NCBI GenBank assembly: GCA_021828865.1
Contig: JAJZCW010000004.1
Location: forward strand, 87,812-151,811
Source: Bacillota bacterium
Lineage (GTDB): Bacteria > Bacillota > Bacilli > Alicyclobacillales > SLC66
DNA: 64,000 bases
Reading direction: 5' to 3'
The position numbers were made by a program, and so were the translations under genes. How positions within the stretch are numbered: position 1 is the stretch's first letter; each line of letters begins with the position of its first letter. Below, one piece after another: positions 27,504 to 35,373 of the stretch. The notes beneath the pieces are model-generated. The model was given only the letters and a program-made list of their open reading frames with translations. It had not been told where the DNA came from and ran no database searches.

Positions 27504-28220
27504 TTATGCCACCGTCTGCTCTGACAAGCGCAAGAATAATACATTATTCTCGAGATGGATGTGATCAAAAATATTCCCTTCCATATCCTCGAGCGAGCGA
27601 TAGACATATGCAAAGGTATTACAAGCATCTTCCGGTAAGTCATAATTGTCTGTGATCTCGCGGATCGTCTTCAGTATGTCACCTGATTCCTCATGTTCGC
27701 GATCTAGGTCTAGCAGTAACTGTTGAAGAGATTCCCGCTTCGATTCTGACGGTGCTATTTCATAGGCAATAATTTGCGGAAAAACAACCTCTTCTTCTTT
27801 AATCATATGTGCCTCAAGTCCTGAACGCAGTTCATTGAACTTCTGATGCACCAGAGATAACATGTCACCGTGATGTTGTCCATGCACTCTGAGAATCTTC
27901 AGTGTCAATTCTGACAATGTCGGAAATACCTGATTCAAATAAGCATGATGCGTATTCACGATGTGATGAATCAATTGTTCCAATGACACAGACATCCAAT
28001 CCTTGGTGACGAATCCTACTTTAAGAGCATCTTCATATCGTTCATTCAATTCCCCTAGCAAACTCGATTGATCAATTTGATGTTCATTGGCCGCTGCCGC
28101 CAAAGAACGATCTCCGCCGCAGCAAAAATCAAGGCCGTGTTTTTTGAACACATCTGCAGCTTGAGGAAATTTCAGTACAATACCACCCAATGTATCCTGC
28201 GATTGAAAATTGTTACTCAT
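27504..28220 (-). CDS. ric: RIC/ScdA di-iron iron-sulfur cluster repair protein
   Basis: A 238-aa cytosolic protein that helps rebuild iron-sulfur clusters damaged by nitric oxide or peroxide. The N-terminal ScdA domain reads DTLGGIVLKFPQAADVF then KHGLDFCCGGDRSL with the conserved Cys pair. The hemerythrin-like part carries the iron-ligand histidines and glutamates in HHIVNTHHAYL, HGQHHGDML, MIKEEEVVFPQ, DREHEESG and IFDHIHLENN. ATG at 28220 follows GGAGGAGATATTC. It is 21 bp after a small CGCGG-motif gene and shares its promoter with a class II FNR-type site. NarK and an NnrS-like protein elsewhere in the window support a nitrosative-stress setting. Confidence 0.93.
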   Translation of the reverse strand: MSNNFQSQDTLGGIVLKFPQAADVFKKHGLDFCCGGDRSLAAAANEHQIDQSSLLGELNERYEDALKVGFVTKDWMSVSLEQLIHHIVNTHHAYLNQVFPTLSELTLKILRVHGQHHGDMLSLVHQKFNELRSGLEAHMIKEEEVVFPQIIAYEIAPSESKRESLQQLLLDLDREHEESGDILKTIREITDNYDLPEDACNTFAYVYRSLEDMEGNIFDHIHLENNVLFLRLSEQTVA

Positions 28221-28241
28221 GAATATCTCCTCCATTTTTCG

Positions 28242-28505
28242 TTACGCCGTAAGTTTGGTAACACGGTACACATAACCGCCGCACCCACATTGATCAATGA
28301 AACGCACATCTACCTGATGGCCAAACCTGACTTCAAGCGCAGGCACCAAATACGCATCTGGATGGCCATGGTTATCCGCAACAGCCAGATTGACATAATA
28401 ACCTGTTTCAGTATCTATGATCGCCTGTATCGCATCCTTCAAGATGAGCTCACGATCGCTGACATACTCTTCAAGTTCAAGATTAATCGACCAATTCCCC
28501 TTCAC
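28242..28505 (-). CDS. 87-aa CGCGG-motif protein, candidate radical-SAM-modified peptide
   Basis: A small acidic protein whose C-terminus carries the motif CGCGG (residues 73-77) in FIDQCGCGGYVYRV. The N-terminal ~65 residues are mixed helix/strand and could act as a leader. From memory, databases hold a 'CGCGG family putative rSAM-modified RiPP' of this size that co-occurs with SPASM radical SAM enzymes; I could not verify this here. GTG start behind GGGGGTG. It is 21 bp upstream of ric, in the same operon. If it is a modified peptide, the nearest maturase is the radical SAM/SPASM gene 14 kb away. Alternatively the Cys pair binds metal or a cluster directly. Function unknown. Confidence 0.7.
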   Translation of the reverse strand: MKGNWSINLELEEYVSDRELILKDAIQAIIDTETGYYVNLAVADNHGHPDAYLVPALEVRFGHQVDVRFIDQCGCGGYVYRVTKLTA

Positions 28506-28552
28506 TTTTATACACCCCCGGTATTTCTGAATCTCATTTATTTCTTGAATTC

Positions 28553-28595
28553 ATACTAATCGATAAACATATTTTGTATTGTGATAAATGACACA
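28553..28595 (-). promoter_or_regulatory. FNR-type site with class II promoter for CGCGG-ric operon
   Basis: TGTGA (28580-28584), six bases, then ACACA (28591-28595) match the FNR/CRP palindrome at 9 of 10 positions. On the minus strand a TAGTAT -10 box lies at 28558-28553. A start at ~28546 puts the site's centre at -41.5, the class II activator position. Confidence 0.65.
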
Positions 28596-28635
28596 CTAAT
28601 CCCGACTTTTTTAATCAACATTTATCAATAGAAAA

Positions 28636-28673
28636 CAAGCCCGTTTGGTAGAATTAACTACCACGCGGGCTTG
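28636..28673 (-). terminator. terminator of the ribose-type ABC operon
   Basis: CAAGCCCG-TTTGGTAG pairs with CTACCACG-CGGGCTTG (two mismatched positions) around a 6-nt loop. On the minus strand it is followed by TTTTC. It lies ~20 bp past the binding-protein stop. Confidence 0.8.
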
Positions 28674-28693
28674 TGTTTTACGTTTACCTTTAA

Positions 28694-29671
28694 TTAAAGA
28701 GATTGCTTATACTCCCATTTGGCATTTTGGCTTAAATTTGCCTTCGTAATTACGACATTAGCGAGTTGAACAAAGTTGGGAACTTTCTTGCCTTCCACTT
28801 TGTCAACTGCGTATTGAACCGCCAATTGACCTTCGAGCATTGGTTTTTGCGCAATCAAAGCTGAGATTAGCCCTTGTTTCAAGTCCTGTACTTCAGCAGG
28901 TTCTGCATCATAGCCGACAATTTTAACCTGCCCCAGCTTGCCGGATGCTCTTACACCTTCAGCTGCACCAGAAGCTGAAGTGTCATCAGTACCAAAAATT
29001 CCGACCAACTTAGTGGAGTACCGGAGAAGCAAATCTTGAGCCAAAGTTACAGCTTGAGTCGTTTGTTCATTGTCATACTCGATAACTGCTTTCATTTTAG
29101 GAAATTTCTTATGAAGTTCGTTGATGAATCCTTGCACTCTTGCTTTATCTGTAGAGATACCAGGTGATGGATCGAGAACTCCCACTACACCTTGCCCATG
29201 AGCTAAATTACCCAAGTAATCTGCTGCTGCTGCGCCTCCCTGATTATTATTGGACGTGATTCTTGAGGCCAATAAACTAGTCTGCGTAATCGTTGAGTCC
29301 GCAGTAATGACCGGAATTTTTGCCTTTACAGCATTTTTAATAGGAGGAATCATTGCCGTCAGATCTGTCGGGCAAAGGATAAGTGCATTGACTTTTCTTG
29401 AAACCATCGCATTGACGTAAGGTGTTTGTGCAGATGGACTATAAGTCTCAGCGCCCTCATACACTAAGGTTACGCCTAATTTTTTTGCTTCGGCCTGGGC
29501 ACCAGCATCCATGCTGATAAAAAATGGATCAGTGGTCATTCCAGGGACAAACCCAATGACAATTTTTTTGCTGGCGACTGAATGATGTACTGTTTTTGCC
29601 ATTGAAATTCCAGGCAATGCCAGTGATGCAACTAGGCTGAGCGAACTCAGTACTGCAAATGCTTTTTTCAT
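28694..29671 (-). CDS. ribose-type ABC transporter substrate-binding protein
   Basis: A 325-aa extracellular binding protein of the periplasmic-binding-protein-like family 4 (RbsB-like), which captures a sugar for the adjacent permease. The signal peptide MKKAFAVLSSLSLVASLALP ends at SMAK with no lipobox cysteine, so it is not an obvious lipoprotein, which is odd for a Gram-positive. The mature part has KIVIGFVPGMTTDPFFISM, NALILCPTDLTAMIPPIK, GIFGTDDTSASGA and VKIVGYDAEPAEVQDLK, all typical of the fold. It is the last gene of the operon LacI regulator, ATPase, permease, binding protein. The sugar is not predictable. Confidence 0.92.
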   Translation of the reverse strand: MKKAFAVLSSLSLVASLALPGISMAKTVHHSVASKKIVIGFVPGMTTDPFFISMDAGAQAEAKKLGVTLVYEGAETYSPSAQTPYVNAMVSRKVNALILCPTDLTAMIPPIKNAVKAKIPVITADSTITQTSLLASRITSNNNQGGAAAADYLGNLAHGQGVVGVLDPSPGISTDKARVQGFINELHKKFPKMKAVIEYDNEQTTQAVTLAQDLLLRYSTKLVGIFGTDDTSASGAAEGVRASGKLGQVKIVGYDAEPAEVQDLKQGLISALIAQKPMLEGQLAVQYAVDKVEGKKVPNFVQLANVVITKANLSQNAKWEYKQSL

Positions 29672-29727
29672 AAAAAATATAACCCCCTGGTTTTAGATTT
29701 TGTTACCATTAGGAATATGAACCCCGC

Positions 29728-30726
29728 TTACTTCAAGACCCTGTTTCGATAACGGCGTTGATCAATATAAACGGCCAAGATGATAATGATACCTATGGTG
29801 ACCGTTTGCCAATATGGCTGTACGCCCATGATCACAAGACCTGAAACAAGCACGGAAATAATTAGGGCTCCAACAGTGGAACCAAGAATAGTACCACGCC
29901 CACCAAACAAGCTAGCACCGCCAATGACCACAGATGCAATCGCATTTAGTTCATCGTTTGCACCTTCGAGTGGGCTACCTGTAGCAATACGGGCCACGAT
30001 TATCATGCCTGCGAGACCACTGAGTAAGCCAGATAACGCGTAAATCTTAAAAAGATGATATTTCACATTGACACCCGATCGCCTGGTACCTTCTGAGTTA
30101 CTTCCAACAGCATAGGTGTATTTTCCAAATCTTGTTTTTCGCAAGTAATACCACGCGATGACCAATACGACGGCTGTAATGATCACAGGTACGCCTAAAA
30201 AGTTGAATAATACGGCATCGCCAATTGTAGATAATTCAAGTGGTAAATTTACAATGTCTGTTCCGTTAGTGATCAGAAATGTTAAACCTGTTGCGATTCC
30301 CAGCATTCCGAGAGTGGCGATGAAAGGAGTGACTTCAAGCACTGTCACGACAAGTCCGTTGATGGCACCAAGTATGAGTCCTGTAAGTAGCCCGGCTAAT
30401 AGGCCAATAATAAGTGCCGTAATGTCTCCATAACTTAAAAGACTTTGCATCACATCAGCGCCAACCATCCCAGATAATCCAAGAACAGCGCCTACCGAAA
30501 GGTCAATTCCACCAGTAATAATTACAAATGTTTCAGCCACCGCAAGTATAATCGTATTAGAAGCACTTACTGTTGTATTGACAAAATTTAGTGAGGAAAA
30601 AAATCCTGGAGATGTCACAGAAAACACAATGACGAGTAATGCCAGAATGAAAACAGTCCACCAATCGCCTATATCCTGCATTAGAGTAGATAAACTTCCG
30701 CCCCGACTATTTGAAGATGGTAACAT
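29728..30726 (-). CDS. ribose-type ABC transporter permease
   Basis: A ~332-aa membrane permease of the BPD_transp_2/RbsC family with about ten helices. Family motifs are FVIITGGIDLSVGAVLGLSGM and, near the end, LNAIASVVIGGASLFGGRG. It probably works as a homodimer with the single-domain ATPase encoded just upstream. I prefer ATG at 30726 (LPSSNSRGG follows) because GCGAGGG precedes it; the reading frame stays open to 30783 and would overlap the ATPase gene. It sits 56 bp before the binding-protein gene. Confidence 0.93.
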   Translation of the reverse strand: MLPSSNSRGGSLSTLMQDIGDWWTVFILALLVIVFSVTSPGFFSSLNFVNTTVSASNTIILAVAETFVIITGGIDLSVGAVLGLSGMVGADVMQSLLSYGDITALIIGLLAGLLTGLILGAINGLVVTVLEVTPFIATLGMLGIATGLTFLITNGTDIVNLPLELSTIGDAVLFNFLGVPVIITAVVLVIAWYYLRKTRFGKYTYAVGSNSEGTRRSGVNVKYHLFKIYALSGLLSGLAGMIIVARIATGSPLEGANDELNAIASVVIGGASLFGGRGTILGSTVGALIISVLVSGLVIMGVQPYWQTVTIGIIIILAVYIDQRRYRNRVLK

Positions 30727-30751
30727 CATTAAACCCTCGCTTTGTTTATAT

Positions 30752-31525
30752 TCATGCCGTTTTTGAACCAGTGATCCAACCAACTACTTCATCAAGATTG
30801 CTTTCGTTTGTATTTAGCGACACTACTTTTTTACCAAGGAACATGACGTCAATTCGATCGGTTACTTCTAGGACATGAGGTAGCGTATGACTAATAAACA
30901 ATACCGGAATTCCTCGATCACGCACCCTGCGAATGAGATCCAGCACCATTTCCACCTCTTCAACTCCCAAGTGGTTGGTGGGTTCATCCATAATAATCAG
31001 ACTCTCTCCCCAAGCCACTGCTCTGGCTACCGCCACAGCCTGACGTTGGCCGCCTGAAAGTTCAGCGACAGGAGATTTCATTGATCGAACTTTCACATGC
31101 AACTGTTCCAATATTTCCAAGGAGCGTTCTAGCATCTTCTTTTTATCTAAACCGCCAGTCAGTCTTTTCAATCCTCCACCGATCAGTTCGCGGCCCAAAA
31201 ATATATTTTCTTCGATAGTTAAGTGAGGGGCTAAAGCAAGATCTTGGTAAACGGTTTCAATTCCCTGATTGCGCGCATCAGAAGGCCGATGAAAATGAAC
31301 AGCCTGACCGCGTAGCGAGATCTTGCCTTCATCCGGCATCAGTGCACCAGCAAGGACCTTGATTAGCGTTGACTTTCCCGCTCCGTTATCCCCAACCAGC
31401 CCAACCACTTCACCAGGAGAAATGGCAAAATCCACATGATCCAATGCCTGAATTCTCCCAAAACTTTTAGTGATGCCTTCTGCTGTTAAAATAGGTGATT
31501 GCTTCTGTTGATTTTCTGCATGCAT
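30752..31525 (-). CDS. single-domain sugar ABC ATPase (half-size RbsA/FrcA type)
   Basis: A ~257-aa cytosolic ATPase powering the ribose-type permease. Walker A is GDNGAGKSTLIK, the signature is AELSGGQRQAVAVARAVA, and Walker B is SLIIMDEPTNHLG. Classic RbsA/MglA proteins carry two such domains in ~500 aa; this has one, like FrcA-type systems, so it must dimerise. ATG at 31525 sits 8 bp after GGGGGATC. The first 40 bases overlap the end of the lacI-type gene, implying tight coupling of regulator and transporter expression. Confidence 0.93.
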   Translation of the reverse strand: MHAENQQKQSPILTAEGITKSFGRIQALDHVDFAISPGEVVGLVGDNGAGKSTLIKVLAGALMPDEGKISLRGQAVHFHRPSDARNQGIETVYQDLALAPHLTIEENIFLGRELIGGGLKRLTGGLDKKKMLERSLEILEQLHVKVRSMKSPVAELSGGQRQAVAVARAVAWGESLIIMDEPTNHLGVEEVEMVLDLIRRVRDRGIPVLFISHTLPHVLEVTDRIDVMFLGKKVVSLNTNESNLDEVVGWITGSKTA

Positions 31526-32547
31526 CCGCACGATCCCCCAATCGATAGTTCTACTTGCAACCGCACATCATCTGGACTGTTCCCATCAATCTTTTGTTTT
31601 AGGATATTGACAGCTGTCACCCCCATTTTTTTCGATGATTGTCTGATCACGGTCATGGGAGGGGTGATCACATCACACCACGCTTGATAGTCAAAAGAGA
31701 TCACCGCAACATCAACACCCACTCGCAATTGATGTTCTCTCAAGAATTCCAGAAACCCAATCAGCATCATGTTATTACCGACAAGCACTGCCTCAGGAAT
31801 AAAGTCATAATTCAGCTTGGAAAACAATCTTCTTCCTGCTTCGTAACCGCCTTCAATACTGGGATAATCCTCTTCTATGCGCGAGATTAAATTTAAACGT
31901 TTAATTTCTTGTTCAAACCCACTTTTTCGATCTTGAAACGACGATATTAGATCTTTCCCTAACACAAACCCTATCTTTTTATATCCATGCTGGTAAAAAT
32001 GTTCGACAGCTTGTCGAGCACCTTCAAAATTCATTGAAGTAACAGATACCATTTGACTTCCCGCAACACGCCTATCAAAAAGAACAATAGGAATATCAGC
32101 AGGCACTACACTCTCCACATATTTTGAATCAAACCCATCGACTGCCGCGATGAGGATTCCCTGCATCCGTCTAGATATCATCACATGCAACAGTTCTTTT
32201 TGTTTTTCCCAATTCTCGCCGGTGCTTGCCACGACAAATTTCCATCCAAGCGGTTCCACAGCCTCCTCAATACCTCGAAGCACATCTGTATAAAAAGGGT
32301 TATAGTCAACAATCAGCACACCAACTAACCCTGATGAACCGGTTTTCAATTCGCGGGCAATGTCGTTACGATGATAGGAAAGCTCATCGATTGCCTGCTG
32401 AACCCTTTTTCTGGTCTGTTCCCTCACTTCCCTCGTGTTATTTAACACGTGCGAAACGGTAGCGATGGAAACATCGGCTTTTTTTGCCACATCACGAAGC
32501 GTGACGGACTTTTTGACTTTTACATTCTGGGGTTTTGCTTGTGCCAT
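31486..32547 (-). CDS. LacI-family transcriptional regulator of the ribose-type ABC operon
   Basis: A 353-aa regulator. The LacI helix-turn-helix reads TLRDVAKKADVSIATVSHVLNN, followed by the hinge helix region and a RbsB-like sugar-binding core with GLVGVLIVDYNPFYTDVLRG, GYKKIGFVLG and IGGSCG near the end. It would bind a sugar and release the operator. The start at 32547 (AQAKPQNVK follows) is likely but has a weak ribosome site; the frame extends to 32586. It is the first gene of the operon and the promoter ahead of it carries two LacI-type operators, so autoregulation is likely. Confidence 0.9.
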   Translation of the reverse strand: MAQAKPQNVKVKKSVTLRDVAKKADVSIATVSHVLNNTREVREQTRKRVQQAIDELSYHRNDIARELKTGSSGLVGVLIVDYNPFYTDVLRGIEEAVEPLGWKFVVASTGENWEKQKELLHVMISRRMQGILIAAVDGFDSKYVESVVPADIPIVLFDRRVAGSQMVSVTSMNFEGARQAVEHFYQHGYKKIGFVLGKDLISSFQDRKSGFEQEIKRLNLISRIEEDYPSIEGGYEAGRRLFSKLNYDFIPEAVLVGNNMMLIGFLEFLREHQLRVGVDVAVISFDYQAWCDVITPPMTVIRQSSKKMGVTAVNILKQKIDGNSPDDVRLQVELSIGGSCGCMQKINRSNHLF

Positions 32548-32604
32548 ATGCCAATACCATGCCTTACTCCATATTTCGTAGAACAAATCTGTTAAATCAC
32601 TAGA

Positions 32605-32664
32605 CGTAAACGTTTTCTTTTTTTATTATTCTAGCCTCTTGTTTTTTTCTTGTCAACGCTTTCT
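32605..32664 (-). promoter_or_regulatory. sigma-A promoter flanked by two LacI/CcpA-type operators
   Basis: On the minus strand TTGACA (32656-32651), 17 bp, TAGAAT (32633-32628) form a near-consensus promoter. AGAAAGCGTTGACA (32664-32651) overlaps the -35 and matches the cre/LacI consensus TGWAANCGNTNWCA at 13 of 14 bases. AGAAAACGTTTACG (32618-32605), just past the transcription start, matches 12 of 14. Binding by the operon's own LacI protein, by CcpA, or both is possible. Confidence 0.75.
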
Positions 32665-32837
32665 TTTACAATAGAATTACATTCCATCGCTCTTCCCGAT
32701 GAAAGATTTGATTAGAATGACATCCAATCATTGACATGCATGGATAAATAGTCTACGATCATCTCATATTATAGAGTTAATTATATTTAATGATTCTATT
32801 TATATCATGGAAACAATCGATAAGGTGGTAAACACCA

Positions 32838-33752
32838 TTGGCAGATTGGACTGGGGAAAGTTTCGTTGCAACAAGCACCGTGAAAATCAATACAAATTTT
32901 GCTACTCAGCACTTTGGATTTTATAACGTGTATCAACAAGCAGTATCTGAAATGACTGCTGTTTTAAATGCCGTTCAATCGACCGGACAAATTCCCGAAG
33001 AACCCCTTTACCATACTATTTTCCCTGCCGTTGAATTCCTTTCCGATTACCCTGCCGTGTACACGCTATTATCTCAGTTGGAAACGAAAGAGGATTACAT
33101 CACTAAACATAGCATCGCTGTCGGCATTTTATCAAAGCAAATCGGTAAAGCACTTAAATATCCAGAACAGACACTGACATTGTTAATGAGAGCAGGAACG
33201 CTTCATGATGTGGGTAAAATGGCTGTTCCCATATCAATTTTGAACAAGCCCGGAAAACTAACAACGGATGAATTTGAAGAAGTAAAACAACACACCATCT
33301 ATGGTTATGAAATGATTCTTCGCACATCCACCTTTTCTGAGGCAGAGGCCCTGATTGCCTTGAATCACCATGAACGTGTTAATGGAGAAGGATACCCTCA
33401 CCGAAAAAAAGCGATGGAATTCAATGAATTAGCCAAGATTGTCAGCGTGGCGGATGTCTTTCATGCCATGAATGCGACGAAAAGCTATCATCACCCCCTC
33501 CCCTTTTACGAAGTGCTCGTGGAAATGTCGGATGGCGTCTTCGGACAATTTGATCCGGTTATCAGCATGACATTTATTCGCCATATGATGGAACAACTCA
33601 TCGGTGAAAAAGTGGTATTATCCGATGGCCGCATCGGGGTGATCAGGATGATCCCCGTTGCTTCCCCTACCAAGCCTTTTATTGAAGTCAGTTCCACCAT
33701 TATTGATTTGAACAACACTCCTGAATTAAACATCCTTCGACTGATCCCTTAA
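32838..33752 (+). CDS. HD-GYP domain protein, probable c-di-GMP phosphodiesterase
   Basis: A 304-aa soluble protein. An HD-GYP domain spans residues ~85-245. It contains the start histidine in KHSIAVGIL, the metal motif LHDVGKMAVP followed by LNKPGKLT, and HHERVNGEGYP. In the last, the usual Asp before G-x-G-Y-P is Asn; the GYP triad itself is intact. HD-GYP enzymes hydrolyse c-di-GMP to pGpG or GMP with two or three metal ions. The N-terminal ~80 residues and C-terminal ~60 (KVVLSDGRIGVIRMIP) match no named sensor. TTG start 8 bp after AAGGTGGT. It stands alone, upstream of deoD. Confidence 0.85.
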   Translation: MADWTGESFVATSTVKINTNFATQHFGFYNVYQQAVSEMTAVLNAVQSTGQIPEEPLYHTIFPAVEFLSDYPAVYTLLSQLETKEDYITKHSIAVGILSKQIGKALKYPEQTLTLLMRAGTLHDVGKMAVPISILNKPGKLTTDEFEEVKQHTIYGYEMILRTSTFSEAEALIALNHHERVNGEGYPHRKKAMEFNELAKIVSVADVFHAMNATKSYHHPLPFYEVLVEMSDGVFGQFDPVISMTFIRHMMEQLIGEKVVLSDGRIGVIRMIPVASPTKPFIEVSSTIIDLNNTPELNILRLIP

Positions 33753-33854
33753 CCAAAGTAGACCTGAAAACGCTCTGAAAGCTTGTTTCCGATTCTCCTT
33801 TATGCTATATGTTGATCGTTTCCATCTGCTAAAGCGATCTGGGGAGGATTATGA

Positions 33855-34562
33855 TTGAGCATTCATATTGGAGCTAAAGAACATGAAATTGCAGAAGTCG
33901 TGCTGCTGCCAGGAGACCCACTGCGCGCGGAGCACATTGCCAACACATTTTTTGAAGACGCGATCTGTTATTCGCGAGTGAGAGGAATGCTCGGATTTAC
34001 TGGCAATTACAAGGGTAAACGCGTATCCGTTCAAGGAACCGGGATGGGCGTCCCCTCCATCTCCATTTATACCCATGAACTTTTACATGATTACGGGGCA
34101 AAAACACTGATTCGCGTAGGCACTTGCGGGGCATTGCAACGTTCCGTGCAAGTTCGTGACCTCATCCTCGCCATGAGCGCATCGACAGACTCTGGAGTGA
34201 ATCGCATTCGCTTTCCACATGTTGATTATGCCCCAACTGCCAATTTCGAGCTGCTATCCCGCGCTTATCAAGTGGCAGTAGAAAAAGGCTTCACGACGCA
34301 CGTAGGCAACATTTTAACGAGTGACACTTTTTATAGCGACGACAATGACGCCACGGAAAAATTGATCGACCACGGCACATTGGCTGTAGAGATGGAGGCC
34401 GCCGCATTATACACCCTAGCTGCTAAAACGAAAGCGCGAGCACTTGCCATTTTGACTGTCAGCGACCATGTGATCACCGGAGAATCCACCACATCGGAAG
34501 AGCGTCAGACGACATTTGACCAAATGATTGAAGTGGCACTGAACGCTGCATTATTTTCTTAA
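33855..34562 (+). CDS. deoD: purine nucleoside phosphorylase DeoD type
   Basis: A 235-aa cytosolic enzyme cleaving purine (deoxy)nucleosides with phosphate to base and (deoxy)ribose-1-phosphate. Family blocks are [14 protein letters not shown] (phosphate site), [25 protein letters not shown] and [14 protein letters not shown], with the catalytic Asp in VSDHVITGE. The length and hexameric DeoD signature are normal. The TTG start lies 7 bp after GGGGAGG; the nearby ATG is out of frame. It is monocistronic, with no purine riboswitch upstream. Confidence 0.96.
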   Translation: MSIHIGAKEHEIAEVVLLPGDPLRAEHIANTFFEDAICYSRVRGMLGFTGNYKGKRVSVQGTGMGVPSISIYTHELLHDYGAKTLIRVGTCGALQRSVQVRDLILAMSASTDSGVNRIRFPHVDYAPTANFELLSRAYQVAVEKGFTTHVGNILTSDTFYSDDNDATEKLIDHGTLAVEMEAAALYTLAAKTKARALAILTVSDHVITGESTTSEERQTTFDQMIEVALNAALFS

Positions 34563-34640
34563 CATATAGGCTGCTGTCATAGACGAATAACCAGTCCTCG
34601 TCATTATCATGGATTAAGTGTTTTTCAAGGAGGTGTCGTT

Positions 34641-34874
34641 ATGGCAGTAGGAACAGTCACTGCAACAGTCATTACCGATGGCATCATCGGACCCTCTATT
34701 CAAAATTTTGGCCCCATCGACGGAGGAGATATCCTCGGAGGGCTTGCCATCACCGGCTTTGTTGAAGTAGAAAAAACACTGTCCTTTACCAATTCAACTG
34801 GAGCAGCGCGTACGGTATTCTTAGAGAAAAAGCTTCCTTTTCAAATTTTACTCCTAGATCTAGATCCAGCCTAA
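34641..34874 (+). CDS. small protein, member 1 of the FLEKKLPFQI family
   Basis: A 77-aa protein I do not recognise. Residues ~36-75 contain ITGFVEVEKTLSFTN, then ARTVFLEKKLPFQILLLDLD. The same pattern (TGF-hydrophobic-x-EK, ~15 residues, FLEK-x-LPFQI) occurs in two other genes within 2 kb. The N-terminus, rich in T, V, I and G (TVTATVITDGIIGPSIQNFG), has no signal peptide or membrane helix. The beta-rich look and local duplication suggest a structural role, perhaps in the spore coat, and a distant resemblance to SPOCS/DUF3794 domains is possible; both ideas are inference. ATG behind AAGGAGGTGTCGTT, a very strong ribosome site. Confidence 0.7.
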   Translation: MAVGTVTATVITDGIIGPSIQNFGPIDGGDILGGLAITGFVEVEKTLSFTNSTGAARTVFLEKKLPFQILLLDLDPA

Positions 34875-34901
34875 GTCTCGTATCCGTCACCTATTAAATT
34901 C

Positions 34902-34937
34902 GGGTAATGGCAGTGGGTACGCAATCTGCCATTACCC
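34902..34937. repeat. 12-bp perfect hairpin between family members 1 and 2
   Basis: GGGTAATGGCAG (34902-34913) and its exact complement (34926-34937) surround a 12-nt loop. No U-run follows, so it is more likely a processing, stabilising or weak-termination structure than a strong terminator. It ends 18 bp before the next start codon. Confidence 0.6.
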
Positions 34938-34955
34938 CATCTGCGAGGGATCTTG

Positions 34956-35282
34956 ATGAGGAAAAAAAAGAAAAGTGGGATTTGGGTGAATAGGCATCTG
35001 CCCACTAAAAATCTTAAACTGAAAAACAACATTACTAGTTTACAGGACGAAGATTTTTTCCTTCACCATCATGGCGATGTTCAGGTCATTTCTGTGGACA
35101 AAAAGATCATTTCCAAGCATGAACACTTGGGTGATGGCTCCAAAGTACTCACTGGATTCATCGATATCGAAAAAATCATCAAGGTTAAAAATGAATGCGG
35201 TGATTCTCGTGTCATTTTTTTGGAAAAGATACTTCCCTATCAAATTTTAGAACTGGAGCTAGAATTTTGTGAAGAAGAGTAA
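34956..35282 (+). CDS. small protein, member 2 of the FLEKKLPFQI family
   Basis: A 108-aa protein, unrecognised outside this locus. The basic N-terminus RKKKKSGIWVNRH is followed by a linker and then the shared module: LTGFIDIEKIIKVKN, then SRVIFLEKILPYQILELELE at the end. The module is the same length and position as in the neighbouring 77-aa protein, showing local duplication and divergence. The N-terminal ~60 residues are unique. ATG at 34956 is chosen (GAGGGA 5 bp upstream); a TTG one codon earlier is possible. No export signal is seen. It is followed by a terminator. Confidence 0.68.
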   Translation: MRKKKKSGIWVNRHLPTKNLKLKNNITSLQDEDFFLHHHGDVQVISVDKKIISKHEHLGDGSKVLTGFIDIEKIIKVKNECGDSRVIFLEKILPYQILELELEFCEEE

Positions 35283-35284
35283 TC

Positions 35285-35322
35285 CAAACGCATGGCGTTG
35301 GGTGCTCTTTTTTTTATATAAT
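35285..35322 (+). terminator. Rho-independent terminator after family member 2
   Basis: CCAAACGC-ATG-GCGTTGGG forms a short GC-containing hairpin immediately after the stop codon. A TGCTC then an eight-T run follows on the plus strand. Confidence 0.75.
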
Positions 35323-35373
35323 AAAATTACTATAAGTACTGCCATACACTGATGAGCATAAGAGGTGAAGGGA

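Noticed and set aside
33753..33854. Purine riboswitch before deoD
   Set aside because: The 100-bp gap lacks the conserved purine-aptamer loops.
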